A stretch of 64,000 nt of DNA, taken from Salinicola salarius. GTDB taxonomy: Bacteria; Pseudomonadota; Gammaproteobacteria; Pseudomonadales; Halomonadaceae. Shown piece by piece: positions 8,338 through 16,568 of this stretch. The notes below the pieces were generated by a model that saw nothing but the letters and a program-made list of their open reading frames with translations, ran no database searches and was not told where the DNA came from. The stretch's first letter is position 1. Every line of letters begins with the position of its first letter. The DNA lies in NCBI RefSeq assembly GCF_002179555.1, contig NZ_NHOU01000008.1, forward strand, positions 1 to 64,000, read 5' to 3'. A program made the translations under genes and the position numbers.

Positions 8338-9066
8338 ATGCCAAAACGGGACAACGCCAAACCGAGCAGCACCGACACGGGCCGATACCTCGTCGACGAG
8401 CAAGCCGCGACGGTCGCCGAAGCGGCCAGCGTGACCGATATCGTGTCGGCCATAGAAGAAGACATCGTGCTCAATCGCGTGCATCCGAAGGAGCGGCTGG
8501 TCGAGGAAGACCTGATGCAGCGCTTCGCCGGCAAGCGCCACGTGGTGCGCCAGGCGCTGTTTCAGCTCGAGAATGCCGGCCTGGTGGAGCGCATCAAGAA
8601 TCGCGGCGCTTTCGTCAAATCCTATACGCCGGAAGAGGTGGAAGGGATCTACGTCATGCGCGAACTGTTGGAGGAGGCCGCCGCGGATCGCATACCGATG
8701 CCGGCGCCGCCCTCGCTGATCGAGGCGTTGACCGCCATCCAGTCGCGACACAGCGCGGCCGTGGAGAGCGGCGACCTGCGCGCGGTGTTTCATCAAAACA
8801 TCGCGTTTCACCGCACGCTGTTCGCCGCCTGCGGCAACGAGTATCTCGCCGACACCATCAACGAATTCGCCCAGAAGGCACATGCCATCCGCTTCATCGG
8901 CACCACCGACCGCCAGTCCATCCGGCTGGCCCGCGACGAGCATCTCGCCATGATCGACGCGCTCGAACGGCAAGACCGCGCCGAACTACATCGCCTCTGC
9001 TACCAGCATCTCCAGCCCTCGAAGGAGCGCTACCTCCACCTCTACCGCCTCCGGGAAGGCGGCTGA
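8338..9066 (+). CDS. GntR-family regulator, FCD (FadR) subfamily
   Basis: A 242-residue protein with an N-terminal winged helix (about 35-105; ERLVEEDLMQRF, VVRQALFQLENAGLVER) and an all-helical FCD ligand domain with the metal-binding pattern of this subfamily (FHRTLFAACGNEYL and a later DEHLAMIDALE). Such proteins usually repress catabolic operons until bound by an organic or sugar acid. The ATG at 8338 was preferred to one at 8272 because GGGA lies at proper spacing and the extra 22 residues are not domain-like. It diverges from tctC, so it probably controls the tct/catabolic operon and the dehydratase at 9480. Confidence 0.88.
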   Translation: MPKRDNAKPSSTDTGRYLVDEQAATVAEAASVTDIVSAIEEDIVLNRVHPKERLVEEDLMQRFAGKRHVVRQALFQLENAGLVERIKNRGAFVKSYTPEEVEGIYVMRELLEEAAADRIPMPAPPSLIEALTAIQSRHSAAVESGDLRAVFHQNIAFHRTLFAACGNEYLADTINEFAQKAHAIRFIGTTDRQSIRLARDEHLAMIDALERQDRAELHRLCYQHLQPSKERYLHLYRLREGG

Positions 9067-9075
9067 TGCAGGTAG

Positions 9076-9092
9076 TCAGCCTTAGAGGCTGA
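9076..9092. terminator. Possible terminator after the GntR gene
   Basis: A six-base-pair stem (TCAGCC / GGCTGA) with a five-base loop lies ten bases after the GntR stop codon. There is no good T-run on either strand, so it is weak. Confidence 0.3.
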
Positions 9093-9165
9093 AAAGCCCC
9101 GTGCGTCGCCAGAGCCACCCCAAGCGCCTCTCAAGACCGTACTGGACGATAATCGCCAAGCTGGG

Positions 9166-9273
9166 TCTTGCGACAGGGATGTCGCAAGAGGCGCGTTGAA
9201 CGGGCAGAAAAGCGCTCCTGCATTTTCTGCACTTCCGCCATCCATGGCGGTCGGATGTCCTTGCATGCCGACC
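9166..9273. repeat. Cluster of four inverted repeats (structured intergenic element)
   Basis: Within 108 bases lie four perfect stems: TCTTGCGACA/TGTCGCAAGA (9166-9189, 10 bp), GCAGAAAA/TTTTCTGC (9204-9230, 8 bp), CCGCCAT/ATGGCGG (9235-9250, 7 bp) and GGTCGG/CCGACC (9249-9273, 6 bp). The last two overlap slightly. This looks like a dispersed repeat or structured RNA rather than a simple terminator. Confidence 0.55.
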
Positions 9274-9479
9274 CTAAGCGCAGCGATTGATCGGCCAGGG
9301 TTTCACGGTCTTGTGGCGCGAAAAGAGGGGGAGCGGCGAGGGGGCGAGCGTTAAGCCCCCTCGTCATGACCAGCAATAGATCAGTCAGGATCTCAACAGT
9401 TGTACGCTCTCCTTGCAGGAATACGTTGTCTTGGCAAAAGGATTTATCATCGACCTGACGACCGCGAAGCGGCCCGGTG

Positions 9480-11252
9480 TCACTTCGGCACACGCCGCTG
9501 AATGTTCGGCGGCCGCAGGAAGGTGAAGTCGCAACCCTGATCCGCCTGGGTAATCTGCTCGAGAAACAGCTTGCGATACCCCCGCTCGGCGGTCAGCGCC
9601 ACCGGTCGCCAGCCTTCCCGGCGCCGGGCGAGTTCTTCGTCGTCGACCAGCAGCTCCAGCCGGCGCTCGCTCACGCTCAGGCGAATCCGGTCGCCGTTCT
9701 CGACCAGCGCCAGCGGCCCGCCGAGGGCGGCTTCCGGCGTCACGTGCAGCACGATGGAGCCCGCCGCCGTGCCGCTCATGCGGCCGTCGGAGATCCGCAG
9801 CATGTCGCGCACCCCTTGCCGCGCCAGCTTGCGCGGAATCGGCAGATAGCCCGCCTCGGGCATTCCTGGCGCGCCGACGGGGCCGATCCGCTTGAGCACC
9901 AGGACGTCCTCTGCCGTCACGTCCAGCTCCGGGTCGTCGATCCGTGCCGCCATGTCTTCGGCGTCCTCGAACACGACGGCACGCCCTTCGTGCTCCATCA
10001 GGCGGGCGTCCGCGGCCGACTGCTTGATGATCGCGCCGTCGGGGGCCAGGTTGCCGCGCACGAACGCGATCCCGCCGGCGTGATAGAGCGGCGTATCGAA
10101 GCGATGCACGACCTGCTGCTCGAACACCGGCACCGCGTCGATCTCTCCCCCCAGGGTGCGTCCGGTCACGGTCATGGCATCCAGGTGCAGCAACGGCTTC
10201 AGCTCGCGCAGCACCGTCGGCAGCCCGCCGGCACGATGCAGGTCTTCCATGTAGTGCTGACCCGAAGGCTTGAGATCGACCAGCACCGGCGTCTCGCGGC
10301 TCATGCGGTCGAAGGCGGCCAGATCGATATCGATGCCCATGCGCCCGGCGATGGCGGTCAGGTGGATGATGCCGTTGGTCGAACCGCCGATCGCCAGCAG
10401 CACCCGCAAGGCATTCTCGAACGCCTTCTCGGTCAGGATCTTGTCCGGGGTCACGCCAGCCCGCGCGTTGATCACGGCCTGCCGCCCCGTCGCCTCGGCG
10501 ACGCGCATGCGGTCCGCGGTCACCGCCGGCGGCGAGGCGCTACCCGGCAACGCGATACCCAGCGCCTCGCTGATACACGCCATGGTGCTGGCCGTCCCCA
10601 TCACCGAACAGGTACCGACGCTGCCCACCAGCTTGGCGTTGACCTCCTCGATCTCCTGATCGTCGATCTCCTGGCCGCGATACATGCCCCAGTAGCGACG
10701 GCAGTCGGTACACGCCCCCACCCTGACGCCACGGTGGCCGCTGGTCAGCATGGCGCCGGTCACCAGCTCGAGCATGGGCAGATTGGCGGAGGCCGCGCCC
10801 ATCAGCTGGGCGGGAACGGTCTTGTCGCATCCGCCGATGAGCACCACCGAGTCCATCGGCTGGGCACGGATCATCTCCTCCGTATCCATCGACATCAGGT
10901 TGCGCAGGTACATGCTCGTCGGGGTGGAGAAGCTCTCGGCGATCGAGATGGTGGGGAATTCGATCGGCAACCCGCCTTCCAGCATCACTCCGCGCTTGAC
11001 CGCCTCGATCAGTTGCGGCGCATTGCCGTGGCAAGGGTTGTAACCGCTGCCGGTGTTGACGATACCGACGATGGTACGATTGAGCGCATCGTCGCTGTAC
11101 CCCGCGCCTTTGATGAACGCCTTGCGCAGGAACAGTGAAAAGCCGGCATCGCCGTAGTTCACTAGCCCCTGATTGAGCCCCGTCTGCCGTTCGTCTTCCG
11201 GTCCGTCGTGTTGATTGCCGTGCTGGCTGTCGTCATGAGAGTCGTTAGCCAT
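9480..11252 (-). CDS. IlvD/EDD-family sugar-acid dehydratase
   Basis: A 590-residue iron-sulfur dehydratase. The three cluster-associated cysteine motifs are present (NPCHGN, GGCDKTVPA, GTCSVMGTAST). The CDKTVPA form, where IlvD has CDKNMPG, points to the sugar-acid branch (arabonate, xylonate and related dehydratases) rather than amino-acid synthesis; the true ilvD is at 27924. It would remove water from an aldonic acid to give a 2-keto-3-deoxy acid, feeding the DapA-family lyase at 2747. The ATG at 11252 has GAGGA seven bases upstream; an upstream extension runs into the MITE and is not credible. Its leader has the palindrome shared with the tctC promoter. Confidence 0.88.
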   Translation of the reverse strand: MANDSHDDSQHGNQHDGPEDERQTGLNQGLVNYGDAGFSLFLRKAFIKGAGYSDDALNRTIVGIVNTGSGYNPCHGNAPQLIEAVKRGVMLEGGLPIEFPTISIAESFSTPTSMYLRNLMSMDTEEMIRAQPMDSVVLIGGCDKTVPAQLMGAASANLPMLELVTGAMLTSGHRGVRVGACTDCRRYWGMYRGQEIDDQEIEEVNAKLVGSVGTCSVMGTASTMACISEALGIALPGSASPPAVTADRMRVAEATGRQAVINARAGVTPDKILTEKAFENALRVLLAIGGSTNGIIHLTAIAGRMGIDIDLAAFDRMSRETPVLVDLKPSGQHYMEDLHRAGGLPTVLRELKPLLHLDAMTVTGRTLGGEIDAVPVFEQQVVHRFDTPLYHAGGIAFVRGNLAPDGAIIKQSAADARLMEHEGRAVVFEDAEDMAARIDDPELDVTAEDVLVLKRIGPVGAPGMPEAGYLPIPRKLARQGVRDMLRISDGRMSGTAAGSIVLHVTPEAALGGPLALVENGDRIRLSVSERRLELLVDDEELARRREGWRPVALTAERGYRKLFLEQITQADQGCDFTFLRPPNIQRRVPK

Positions 11253-11270
11253 GTCATCCTCGTCGCCATA

Positions 11271-11288
11271 ATTATTGATAATATTATC
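11271..11288. promoter_or_regulatory. Palindromic operator-like site upstream of the dehydratase
   Basis: GATAATATTATC (11277-11288) is a perfect 12-bp palindrome just 25-36 bases before the dehydratase start codon. The overlapping ATTATTGATAAT (11271-11282) matches 11 of 12 bases of the tctC promoter site. The AT-rich symmetry stands out in GC-rich DNA and fits a GntR operator. Confidence 0.5.
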
Positions 11289-11390
11289 GACGTAAGTAAC
11301 CACAGTTGACGAGGCAATGACATCCGACTTAAGCCGCAGGCTCTCGTCGCTCGGCCACTTGAAAGCAAGCCGGCTACCTGCGGACGGATT

Positions 11391-11549
11391 TAGGTTTTGT
11401 CTGAAAAGTCGTCGAGCGAAGGTCAGACAAGGCAAAAATCGGCGAAAACGGACCGGGCTGGCGTACCAGTTTACGCGGTGTAAATGAGTACTTTGAGCCG
11501 GTTTTTAACGCCGTATGGCCGAGCGCAGGCAGTTTTCAGACAAAGCCTA
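11391..11549 (-). mobile_element. 159-bp MITE-like element, copy A
   Basis: Bounded by TA on both sides with near-perfect terminal inverted repeats (TAGGTTTTGTCTGAAAA left, TTTTCAGACAAAGCCTA right; one mismatch). It carries no coding capacity for a transposase. The inverted copy at 23801 is the same length and differs at only four positions. TA at the ends suggests a target duplication as made by IS630/Tc-type transposases. Confidence 0.8.
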
Positions 11550-11640
11550 GCAGACGCCGCTATATCGCCTAACCTTTACCCAGGCTAATGCAACGTCCAT
11601 TCGCCCACGCTAATAGGACCGCGACACAAGGATGAGAACC

Positions 11641-12081
11641 ATGACGCTTTTCGAAGACCTGCGTGCAAGCCATGACAAGCAGCGCCGTCTGCTCGACCTG
11701 TTGGTCAAGACCCATGGCGACAGTGAAGGCCGCGACGAGCTTTACAAACGTCTGCGCGCCGAACTGGAGAACCATGCCGCTGCGGAAGAGCGCGCGCTCT
11801 ACATTCCGATGATGGAACACGACATGACGCAGGAGAAAGCGCGCCACAGCGTTGCCGAGCATCACGAGATCGACGAGCTGCTGGAAACGCTGGAAGCGAC
11901 CGAGTACGAATCTCCCGGCTGGCTGGCCAGCGCCAAGAAGCTCCAGCACTTGGTCACGCATCATCTCGACGAGGAAGAGCAGGAAGTCTTCCAACTGGCG
12001 GGGCGCGCCCTGGGGGATTCGGAAAAGACCTCCCTGGCCAAGACCTACCGCCAGGAAATGGAAAGCCGCGAAGCCAGCTGA
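11641..12081 (+). CDS. Hemerythrin HHE-domain protein
   Basis: A 146-residue, all-helical cytosolic protein with the HHE cation-binding pattern: His near residue 11 (RASHDKQ), a helix with ELENHAAAEERALYIP (about 45-60), HHEIDELLETLE near 77 and VTHHLDEEEQEVFQ near 108-120. Such proteins bind a di-iron centre and take part in oxygen, nitric-oxide or iron-sulfur repair sensing. The ATG at 11641 is favoured over 11632 because AGGA lies ten bases before it. It has no obvious operon partner; its 3' side is a degenerate tandem repeat. Confidence 0.87.
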   Translation: MTLFEDLRASHDKQRRLLDLLVKTHGDSEGRDELYKRLRAELENHAAAEERALYIPMMEHDMTQEKARHSVAEHHEIDELLETLEATEYESPGWLASAKKLQHLVTHHLDEEEQEVFQLAGRALGDSEKTSLAKTYRQEMESREAS

Positions 12082-12107
12082 CGGCGCGGCCGGTCTCTCT
12101 CGGCCAA

Positions 12108-12275
12108 CCTGTCTTGATCGGTCTATCTCGACCAGCCTGTCTCGATCGGCCTGTTTTGACTGACCTGTCTCGACCGGCCTGTCTTGGCCGACCTGGCTCG
12201 ACTACCCTATTTTGATCAACCTGTTTCAGCCAACCTGTCTCAATCACTCTGTCTCAATCACTCTGTCTCAACCAA
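12108..12275. repeat. 14-bp degenerate tandem repeat, 12 units
   Basis: Twelve consecutive 14-base units of the form CCTGTCTCGATCGG, each with one to five changes. The unit length is not a multiple of three and no gene spans it. The last three units (CAATCAC endings) are almost identical, suggesting recent duplication by slippage. It fills most of the spacer between the hemerythrin and SDR genes. Confidence 0.85.
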
Positions 12276-12340
12276 CCTCACGCGACCGCCCGCGGCCATC
12301 GGTGGGCGGTCATCTTCGATCAGGACGAAAGGATTCGACG

Positions 12341-13036
12341 ATGTCTCATGACAAGGTCATTTTGATCACGGGCGCCTCGAGCGGTATCGGCGCGGCGACC
12401 GCCAGGCTCGCGGTCGAGGCGGGATATCGCGTTGCGCTGGCAGCGCGTAGCACGGACAAGCTCGAGGCCCTGGTGGCTTCTCTCGGGGAGGAGCGCGCCC
12501 TGGCGCTGAGCTGCGACGTCACTTCAGCCAAGGATCAGCACCGGGCCGTCGAACAGACCCTTGCCCGTTTCGGCCGTCTCGACGGGCTGTTCGCCAATGC
12601 CGGCATGGGCGGCACGCCGGGAGGCTTCAGCGGGGCCGATGCGGAGGTATGGAAGTCGATGATACTGACCAACGTGTACGGCGTCGGCCTGTCGATCCAG
12701 GCAGCGCTGCCGGCCCTGCGCGAAAGTCACGGCCATGTGCTGCTGACGGGTTCGGCCGCTGGCCGCACCACCATCGCCGGCTCGATGTACAGCGCCACCA
12801 AGTGGGCGGTCACCGGCATCGGTCACAATCTCAGAGAGGAACTGCGCGGTTCGGGGATTCGCGTCACCCTGATCGAGCCCGGCATGGTGGACACCCCGTT
12901 CTTCGACTCGCCGCCCGAGCAGGCGCTCCAGGATCAGGATATCGCCAACGCCGTGATCTATGCGCTGAGCCAGCCGGAACGCGTCGATGTCAACGAGATC
13001 CTGATTCGACCGACGCCACCGCGTGACAAGACTTGA
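12341..13036 (+). CDS. Short-chain dehydrogenase/reductase
   Basis: A 231-residue classical SDR. It has the NAD(P) glycine motif GASSGIG at about 10-16, NAG in LFANAGMGG near 85, catalytic Tyr and Lys in MYSATKWAV (about 150) and the PG motif IEPGMVDTPFF. The ATG at 12341 follows AAGGA; any longer version would read through the tandem repeat. The substrate is unknown. The next gene encodes a lipocalin on the same strand. Confidence 0.88.
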   Translation: MSHDKVILITGASSGIGAATARLAVEAGYRVALAARSTDKLEALVASLGEERALALSCDVTSAKDQHRAVEQTLARFGRLDGLFANAGMGGTPGGFSGADAEVWKSMILTNVYGVGLSIQAALPALRESHGHVLLTGSAAGRTTIAGSMYSATKWAVTGIGHNLREELRGSGIRVTLIEPGMVDTPFFDSPPEQALQDQDIANAVIYALSQPERVDVNEILIRPTPPRDKT

Positions 13037-13122
13037 AAGCCGTGACGTTGTTACACCGATAGCAAATGCAACTTTTTCTCATCGGGAAACTCTCAGCAAC
13101 AGCCGAAAAAGGAAGGACCTTC

Positions 13123-13707
13123 ATGTTGTTGCCGTCGAGACTCCCGCATTACCCGCGCCTGACCTGGCTGGCGCCGTTCACGTTGCTGGCCGGTTGCACG
13201 GGCGTGCCCGAAGGCACCCAGCCGGTCAGCGACTTCCGGATCGATCACTACCTGGGCCAGTGGTACGAGATCGCTCGACTCGATCACGGCTTCGAGGAAG
13301 GGCTCGAATGCGTCACGGCAGAATACAGCCGCCGTGACGATGGCGATATCCGGGTCATCAATCGTGGTTACGATCCGGCCGAACAGCGCTGGGAAAGCGC
13401 CGAGGGTCGGGCCAGTTTCGTCGGCGCCCCCGATGTCGGCCATCTCAAGGTCAGTTTCTTCGGCCCGTTCTATGCCGGCTACAGCGTGTTGGCGCTGGAC
13501 GACAGTTATCAACATGCCCTCGTCGCCGGTCCGGACCGAGACTACCTGTGGATACTTTCGCGGGACCCGACCCTGGATGCCCCCACCTACACCGCCCTGG
13601 TATCCCGGGCGCGTGAGCTGGAGTTCCCGGTCGACGAGCTGATCCAGGTCTCCCAGGATCCAGAAGCCTGCCAGCGAACCGAGGATGTCGGCGAAGCGCC
13701 CGGTTGA
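13123..13707 (+). CDS. blc: Outer-membrane lipocalin lipoprotein (Blc-like)
   Basis: A 194-residue lipoprotein. The signal peptide ends in the lipobox LLAGC (Cys about 26), followed by the lipocalin signature GQWYEIARLDHGFEEG and later RDYLWILSRDPTLD, as in bacterial Blc proteins. These anchor in the outer membrane and bind fatty acids or lysophospholipids. The start is supported by AAGGA about ten bases upstream. Confidence 0.88.
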   Translation: MLLPSRLPHYPRLTWLAPFTLLAGCTGVPEGTQPVSDFRIDHYLGQWYEIARLDHGFEEGLECVTAEYSRRDDGDIRVINRGYDPAEQRWESAEGRASFVGAPDVGHLKVSFFGPFYAGYSVLALDDSYQHALVAGPDRDYLWILSRDPTLDAPTYTALVSRARELEFPVDELIQVSQDPEACQRTEDVGEAPG

Positions 13708-13840
13708 TCCGTTCCGAAGCCGCCGCCTCGAGACGCACCCGTCTTGAAGCTCATGCTTTGGTCGACGTCGAAGGTCTCTTTCTCGCCCCATCCGGCTAAC
13801 GTCCTATAGTGGAAGTCATCCTTCCGACCTGGAGCCTGCC

Positions 13841-14875
13841 ATGACCCTCGATCGTCGTCAGCTGTTGCGCAACTCGGCGCTGCTTGGCGCTTCCCTCGCG
13901 TTCTCGCCCAGCCTGCTGGCCAAGACGGCCGGCGCGCCGCCCGCCCGCTACCCGGACGAAGCGTGGCAGGTGCTGGACGATCGCTTCAAGCCGTACTACG
14001 TCTTCAACACGCCGCTCGAACGCCACTGGTCGGACGGGCTGTGGCTGGAAGGCCCGGCCTGGAACGCGGTGGGGCGTTATGCCGTGTTCAGCGATATTCC
14101 CCGCGCCCGGCAGATGCGCTGGGACGAAGTGACCGGCCAGGTCAGCGTGCTACGCGAAGGCGTCGGCCACTCCAACGGCAACGCCTTCGACCATCAGGGT
14201 CGCCTCGTCGCCTGCGAGCATTCACCGGCGCGGGTCGTGCGTTACGAGTGGGATGGCACCACTACGGTGCTGGCCAGCCGCTTTCAGGGCAAGCCGCTGA
14301 ATGCCCCCAACGACCTGGTGATCCTGGACAACGATGGCGTGATCTTCACCGATCCCGGCTACGGCGCCCACGTCGATTATGAAGGCGAGAAGCGTCCGCT
14401 GGCGCTCAAGCCGGCGGTCTACTACATCGACGACACCATGGACACGCCCAGGCTGCTGACCGACGAGCTGGGCAAACCCAACGGCATCGCCCTGTCCGGC
14501 GACAAGCGCCGGCTTTACATCAGCGACACCGCGCCCTCCCACTTCCCTGACCGGCCGGCAACGGTATCGCGCTGGACGCTCTCCCAGGACGGCCAGTCGC
14601 TCAGCGGCCGCGAAACCGTGGTGTCGAGCCAGGATACGGAAACCTACGATGGCATCACCCTGGATCAGGACGACAACCTGTGGGCAGCGGTCTCCGGCGG
14701 CAAAGGGCATGACGGCGTATCGATCTTCGCCCCGAACGGAGACCGAATCGGCCGGATTCTGCTGCCGGAGGTGTGCGCCAATCTCTGCTTCGTCGGCGAG
14801 CATCGCAATCGGCTGTTGATGACCGCCAGCCGTTCGATTTACACCCTCTACACCGGAACCCGAGGGCTGGTATAA
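13841..14875 (+). CDS. SMP-30/gluconolactonase-family lactonase, Tat-exported
   Basis: A 344-residue six-bladed beta-propeller of the SMP-30/gluconolaconase/LRE family, which opens sugar or other lactones using a bound divalent metal. Expected metal-site segments are visible: EGPAW (about 67), NGNAF (about 112), NAPNDLV (about 154), NGIALS (about 217) and YDGITLD (about 268). Residues 1-27 carry a twin-arginine signal (DRRQLLRNSALLG). Periplasmic lactone hydrolysis would supply free sugar acids, a possible link to the uptake system at 4.9-8.0 kb, though the genes are not adjacent. Confidence 0.85.
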   Translation: MTLDRRQLLRNSALLGASLAFSPSLLAKTAGAPPARYPDEAWQVLDDRFKPYYVFNTPLERHWSDGLWLEGPAWNAVGRYAVFSDIPRARQMRWDEVTGQVSVLREGVGHSNGNAFDHQGRLVACEHSPARVVRYEWDGTTTVLASRFQGKPLNAPNDLVILDNDGVIFTDPGYGAHVDYEGEKRPLALKPAVYYIDDTMDTPRLLTDELGKPNGIALSGDKRRLYISDTAPSHFPDRPATVSRWTLSQDGQSLSGRETVVSSQDTETYDGITLDQDDNLWAAVSGGKGHDGVSIFAPNGDRIGRILLPEVCANLCFVGEHRNRLLMTASRSIYTLYTGTRGLV

Positions 14876-15223
14876 GACCTGACCGGCGCCTGGCGTGAAT
14901 CCGGGCGCAGCCTGGCAGAGCAGAACACGAATCCGGAACGCCACGCGGCGAGCGGGCCTTCCGGATCCCTTGCCAGGAGAGTGTACAGCGCGAAGGCGAG
15001 AGCGAGGACTTTCCAGCCGAGACTGTCGAGAATGCGCTTTCATGATCGAGCCGCGTTTTTTCAGCGTATCGACGCGGCGGCTTGCCGGAGACCACGAACG
15101 GGGTAAGCTGATCTCTCCGTAACAGCCGAAGCTGGCGAGAGCCTATCCTGCCCATGTCCGTGCCGATCTCGATACCCGCCCTGCCCGACACCCTTCTAAT
15201 GCTTCCGCCGTGGCGAGCGCGCC
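14876..15223. other. Intergenic, 348 bp, nothing recognised
   Basis: No supported gene, hairpin terminator or repeat was seen. It should contain the promoter of astE. Confidence 0.4.
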
Positions 15224-16264
15224 ATGCTGGACTATCGCGCCATGCTGGATAAGTGGCTCTCGGCGACACTGGATGAGGCATCGACGCCGAGCGACGGCGC
15301 CTCGGATGACACCGACCGCAACGCAGCAGAACAGGGCCGCCTGCCCGGCGGACGCTATCGGATCCTCGGCGAGGGCATCCTCGAGCTGACACCGGATGTC
15401 GTCGCGCCGGACGCTCGTGGCGTGGTGATTTCCGCCGGCATTCACGGCAACGAGACGGCGCCGATCGAGCTGGTCGGCGAACTGCTTGCGGCGCTCGAGG
15501 TCGGCCGCCTCACGCTGGGCGCGCCGCTGCTGGTCATTCTCGGCAACATTCCCTCGATTCGCGCCCGGACCCGCTTCGTCACCACCAATCTCAACCGCCT
15601 GTTCAAGCGCGATCTCGATCAGACGGGCGACGAGCCCCAGCGAGCGCGCGAGCTGATGCGCGCGGTCGATGAGTTCTTCGTGAAACATCCCGACCAACCG
15701 CTGCATCTCGATCTGCATACCGCCATTCGCGACAGTCGTTACCCGCGCTTCGCCGTCGTCCCCTATACGGAGACACAGCCCGAGTCGCGTTGGCCGGGAC
15801 TGGCCGCGGCCGGCATGCAGGCCGTGCTGCTGCAGCATCAGCACAGCTGGACCTTTTCCCACTATTCGCGTCACTATCACGCGGCCGAAGCCTATACGCT
15901 GGAGCTCGGCAAGGTGCGCCCCTTCGGTGAAAACGATCTCGACGCCCTCGGCGGCATGCGGGCCTGGCTCGCCGCCCTCGCGGAAGGCCGTCCGTTTTCG
16001 GCCGACAGTCTGGATGGCCTGCGCTTCTTCCAGGTCGCTTTCGAGCTGATGCGCACGAGCGAATCCTTCCGGCTCACCTTTGCCGAAGACGTCGCCAACT
16101 TCACCGAATTCGCGGTCGGCGAGACGCTGACCGAGGACGACGCGACCGGGGCCTTTACCGTGCAAGAAGCACCGCTCTCGGTAGTCTTTCCCAACGCCCA
16201 GGTGGAATTGAATGCGCGCGCGGCCTTGCTGGTCCGTCCTTGCGCGCCCCCGATCCAGCCCTAG
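15224..16264 (+). CDS. astE: Succinylglutamate desuccinylase AstE
   Basis: A 346-residue zinc carboxypeptidase-fold enzyme that splits N-succinylglutamate to glutamate and succinate, the last step of the arginine succinyltransferase pathway. The zinc ligands fit: His74 and Glu77 in AGIHGNET, His165 in HLDLHTAIR; Glu227 in YTLELGK is the catalytic acid. The length matches AstE. The other ast genes lie 25 kb away (41751-48132) on the opposite strand, while this one precedes the arginine/ornithine importer genes. The ribosome site is weak (GAG about nine bases upstream). Confidence 0.88.
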   Translation: MLDYRAMLDKWLSATLDEASTPSDGASDDTDRNAAEQGRLPGGRYRILGEGILELTPDVVAPDARGVVISAGIHGNETAPIELVGELLAALEVGRLTLGAPLLVILGNIPSIRARTRFVTTNLNRLFKRDLDQTGDEPQRARELMRAVDEFFVKHPDQPLHLDLHTAIRDSRYPRFAVVPYTETQPESRWPGLAAAGMQAVLLQHQHSWTFSHYSRHYHAAEAYTLELGKVRPFGENDLDALGGMRAWLAALAEGRPFSADSLDGLRFFQVAFELMRTSESFRLTFAEDVANFTEFAVGETLTEDDATGAFTVQEAPLSVVFPNAQVELNARAALLVRPCAPPIQP

Positions 16265-16568
16265 CGGCCATCGGCGAACCGGGTTCATCCGCAACGACTT
16301 TCGAGTCGACCAACAATGACAATGCTTGCCAGGAGTTTTCCAAAATGAACAATGAGTTACCGCTCACTTACCCATTTTTTGCCGCGTCGCGCCGTCGCTC
16401 CGATCAGGCGTTGTCTGGAACCTAACGGCGAAACTGCTAGAATCGCCGCATTTTTCGCCGGGGAGTCGGCGTCGCCTACGCTATCCGACGTTGGCACGAT
16501 CGACAGCAAGACGGGCCATCTGACGCCGTACCGCTTCCCGCCAGCCAACCCACTCGGTGGACAACATC
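16265..16568. other. Intergenic, 304 bp, probable importer promoter
   Basis: The spacer between astE and the ABC ATPase gene has no credible gene. It contains an extended -10-like sequence described separately. Confidence 0.4.
16435..16443 (+). promoter_or_regulatory. Candidate extended -10 promoter for the aot operon
   Basis: TGCTAGAAT is a close match to the extended -10 element TGnTATAAT, about 125 bases before the ATPase gene. A TTGTCT sequence upstream is at poor spacing for a -35 box. Confidence 0.3.

Larger units (their letters stand above)
9067..9479. other. Intergenic, 413 bp, hairpin-rich, no convincing gene
   Basis: Between the 3' ends of the convergent GntR and dehydratase genes. 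Open frames exist but they run through nested inverted repeats and lack ribosome sites. The spacer begins with a terminator-like hairpin and contains a cluster of four inverted repeats. Confidence 0.5.

Noticed and set aside
9131-9493. 120-codon minus-strand frame after the sugar-acid dehydratase
   Set aside because: It runs through the four-hairpin element, overlaps the dehydratase end and has no ribosome site; more likely a repeat than a gene.
9477-11138. 553-codon open frame on the plus strand
   Set aside because: Antisense shadow of the IlvD/EDD dehydratase; no family resemblance.
11253-11435. 61-residue N-terminal extension of the sugar-acid dehydratase
   Set aside because: It begins inside the MITE and reads over the operator; a start with GAGGA exists at 11252.
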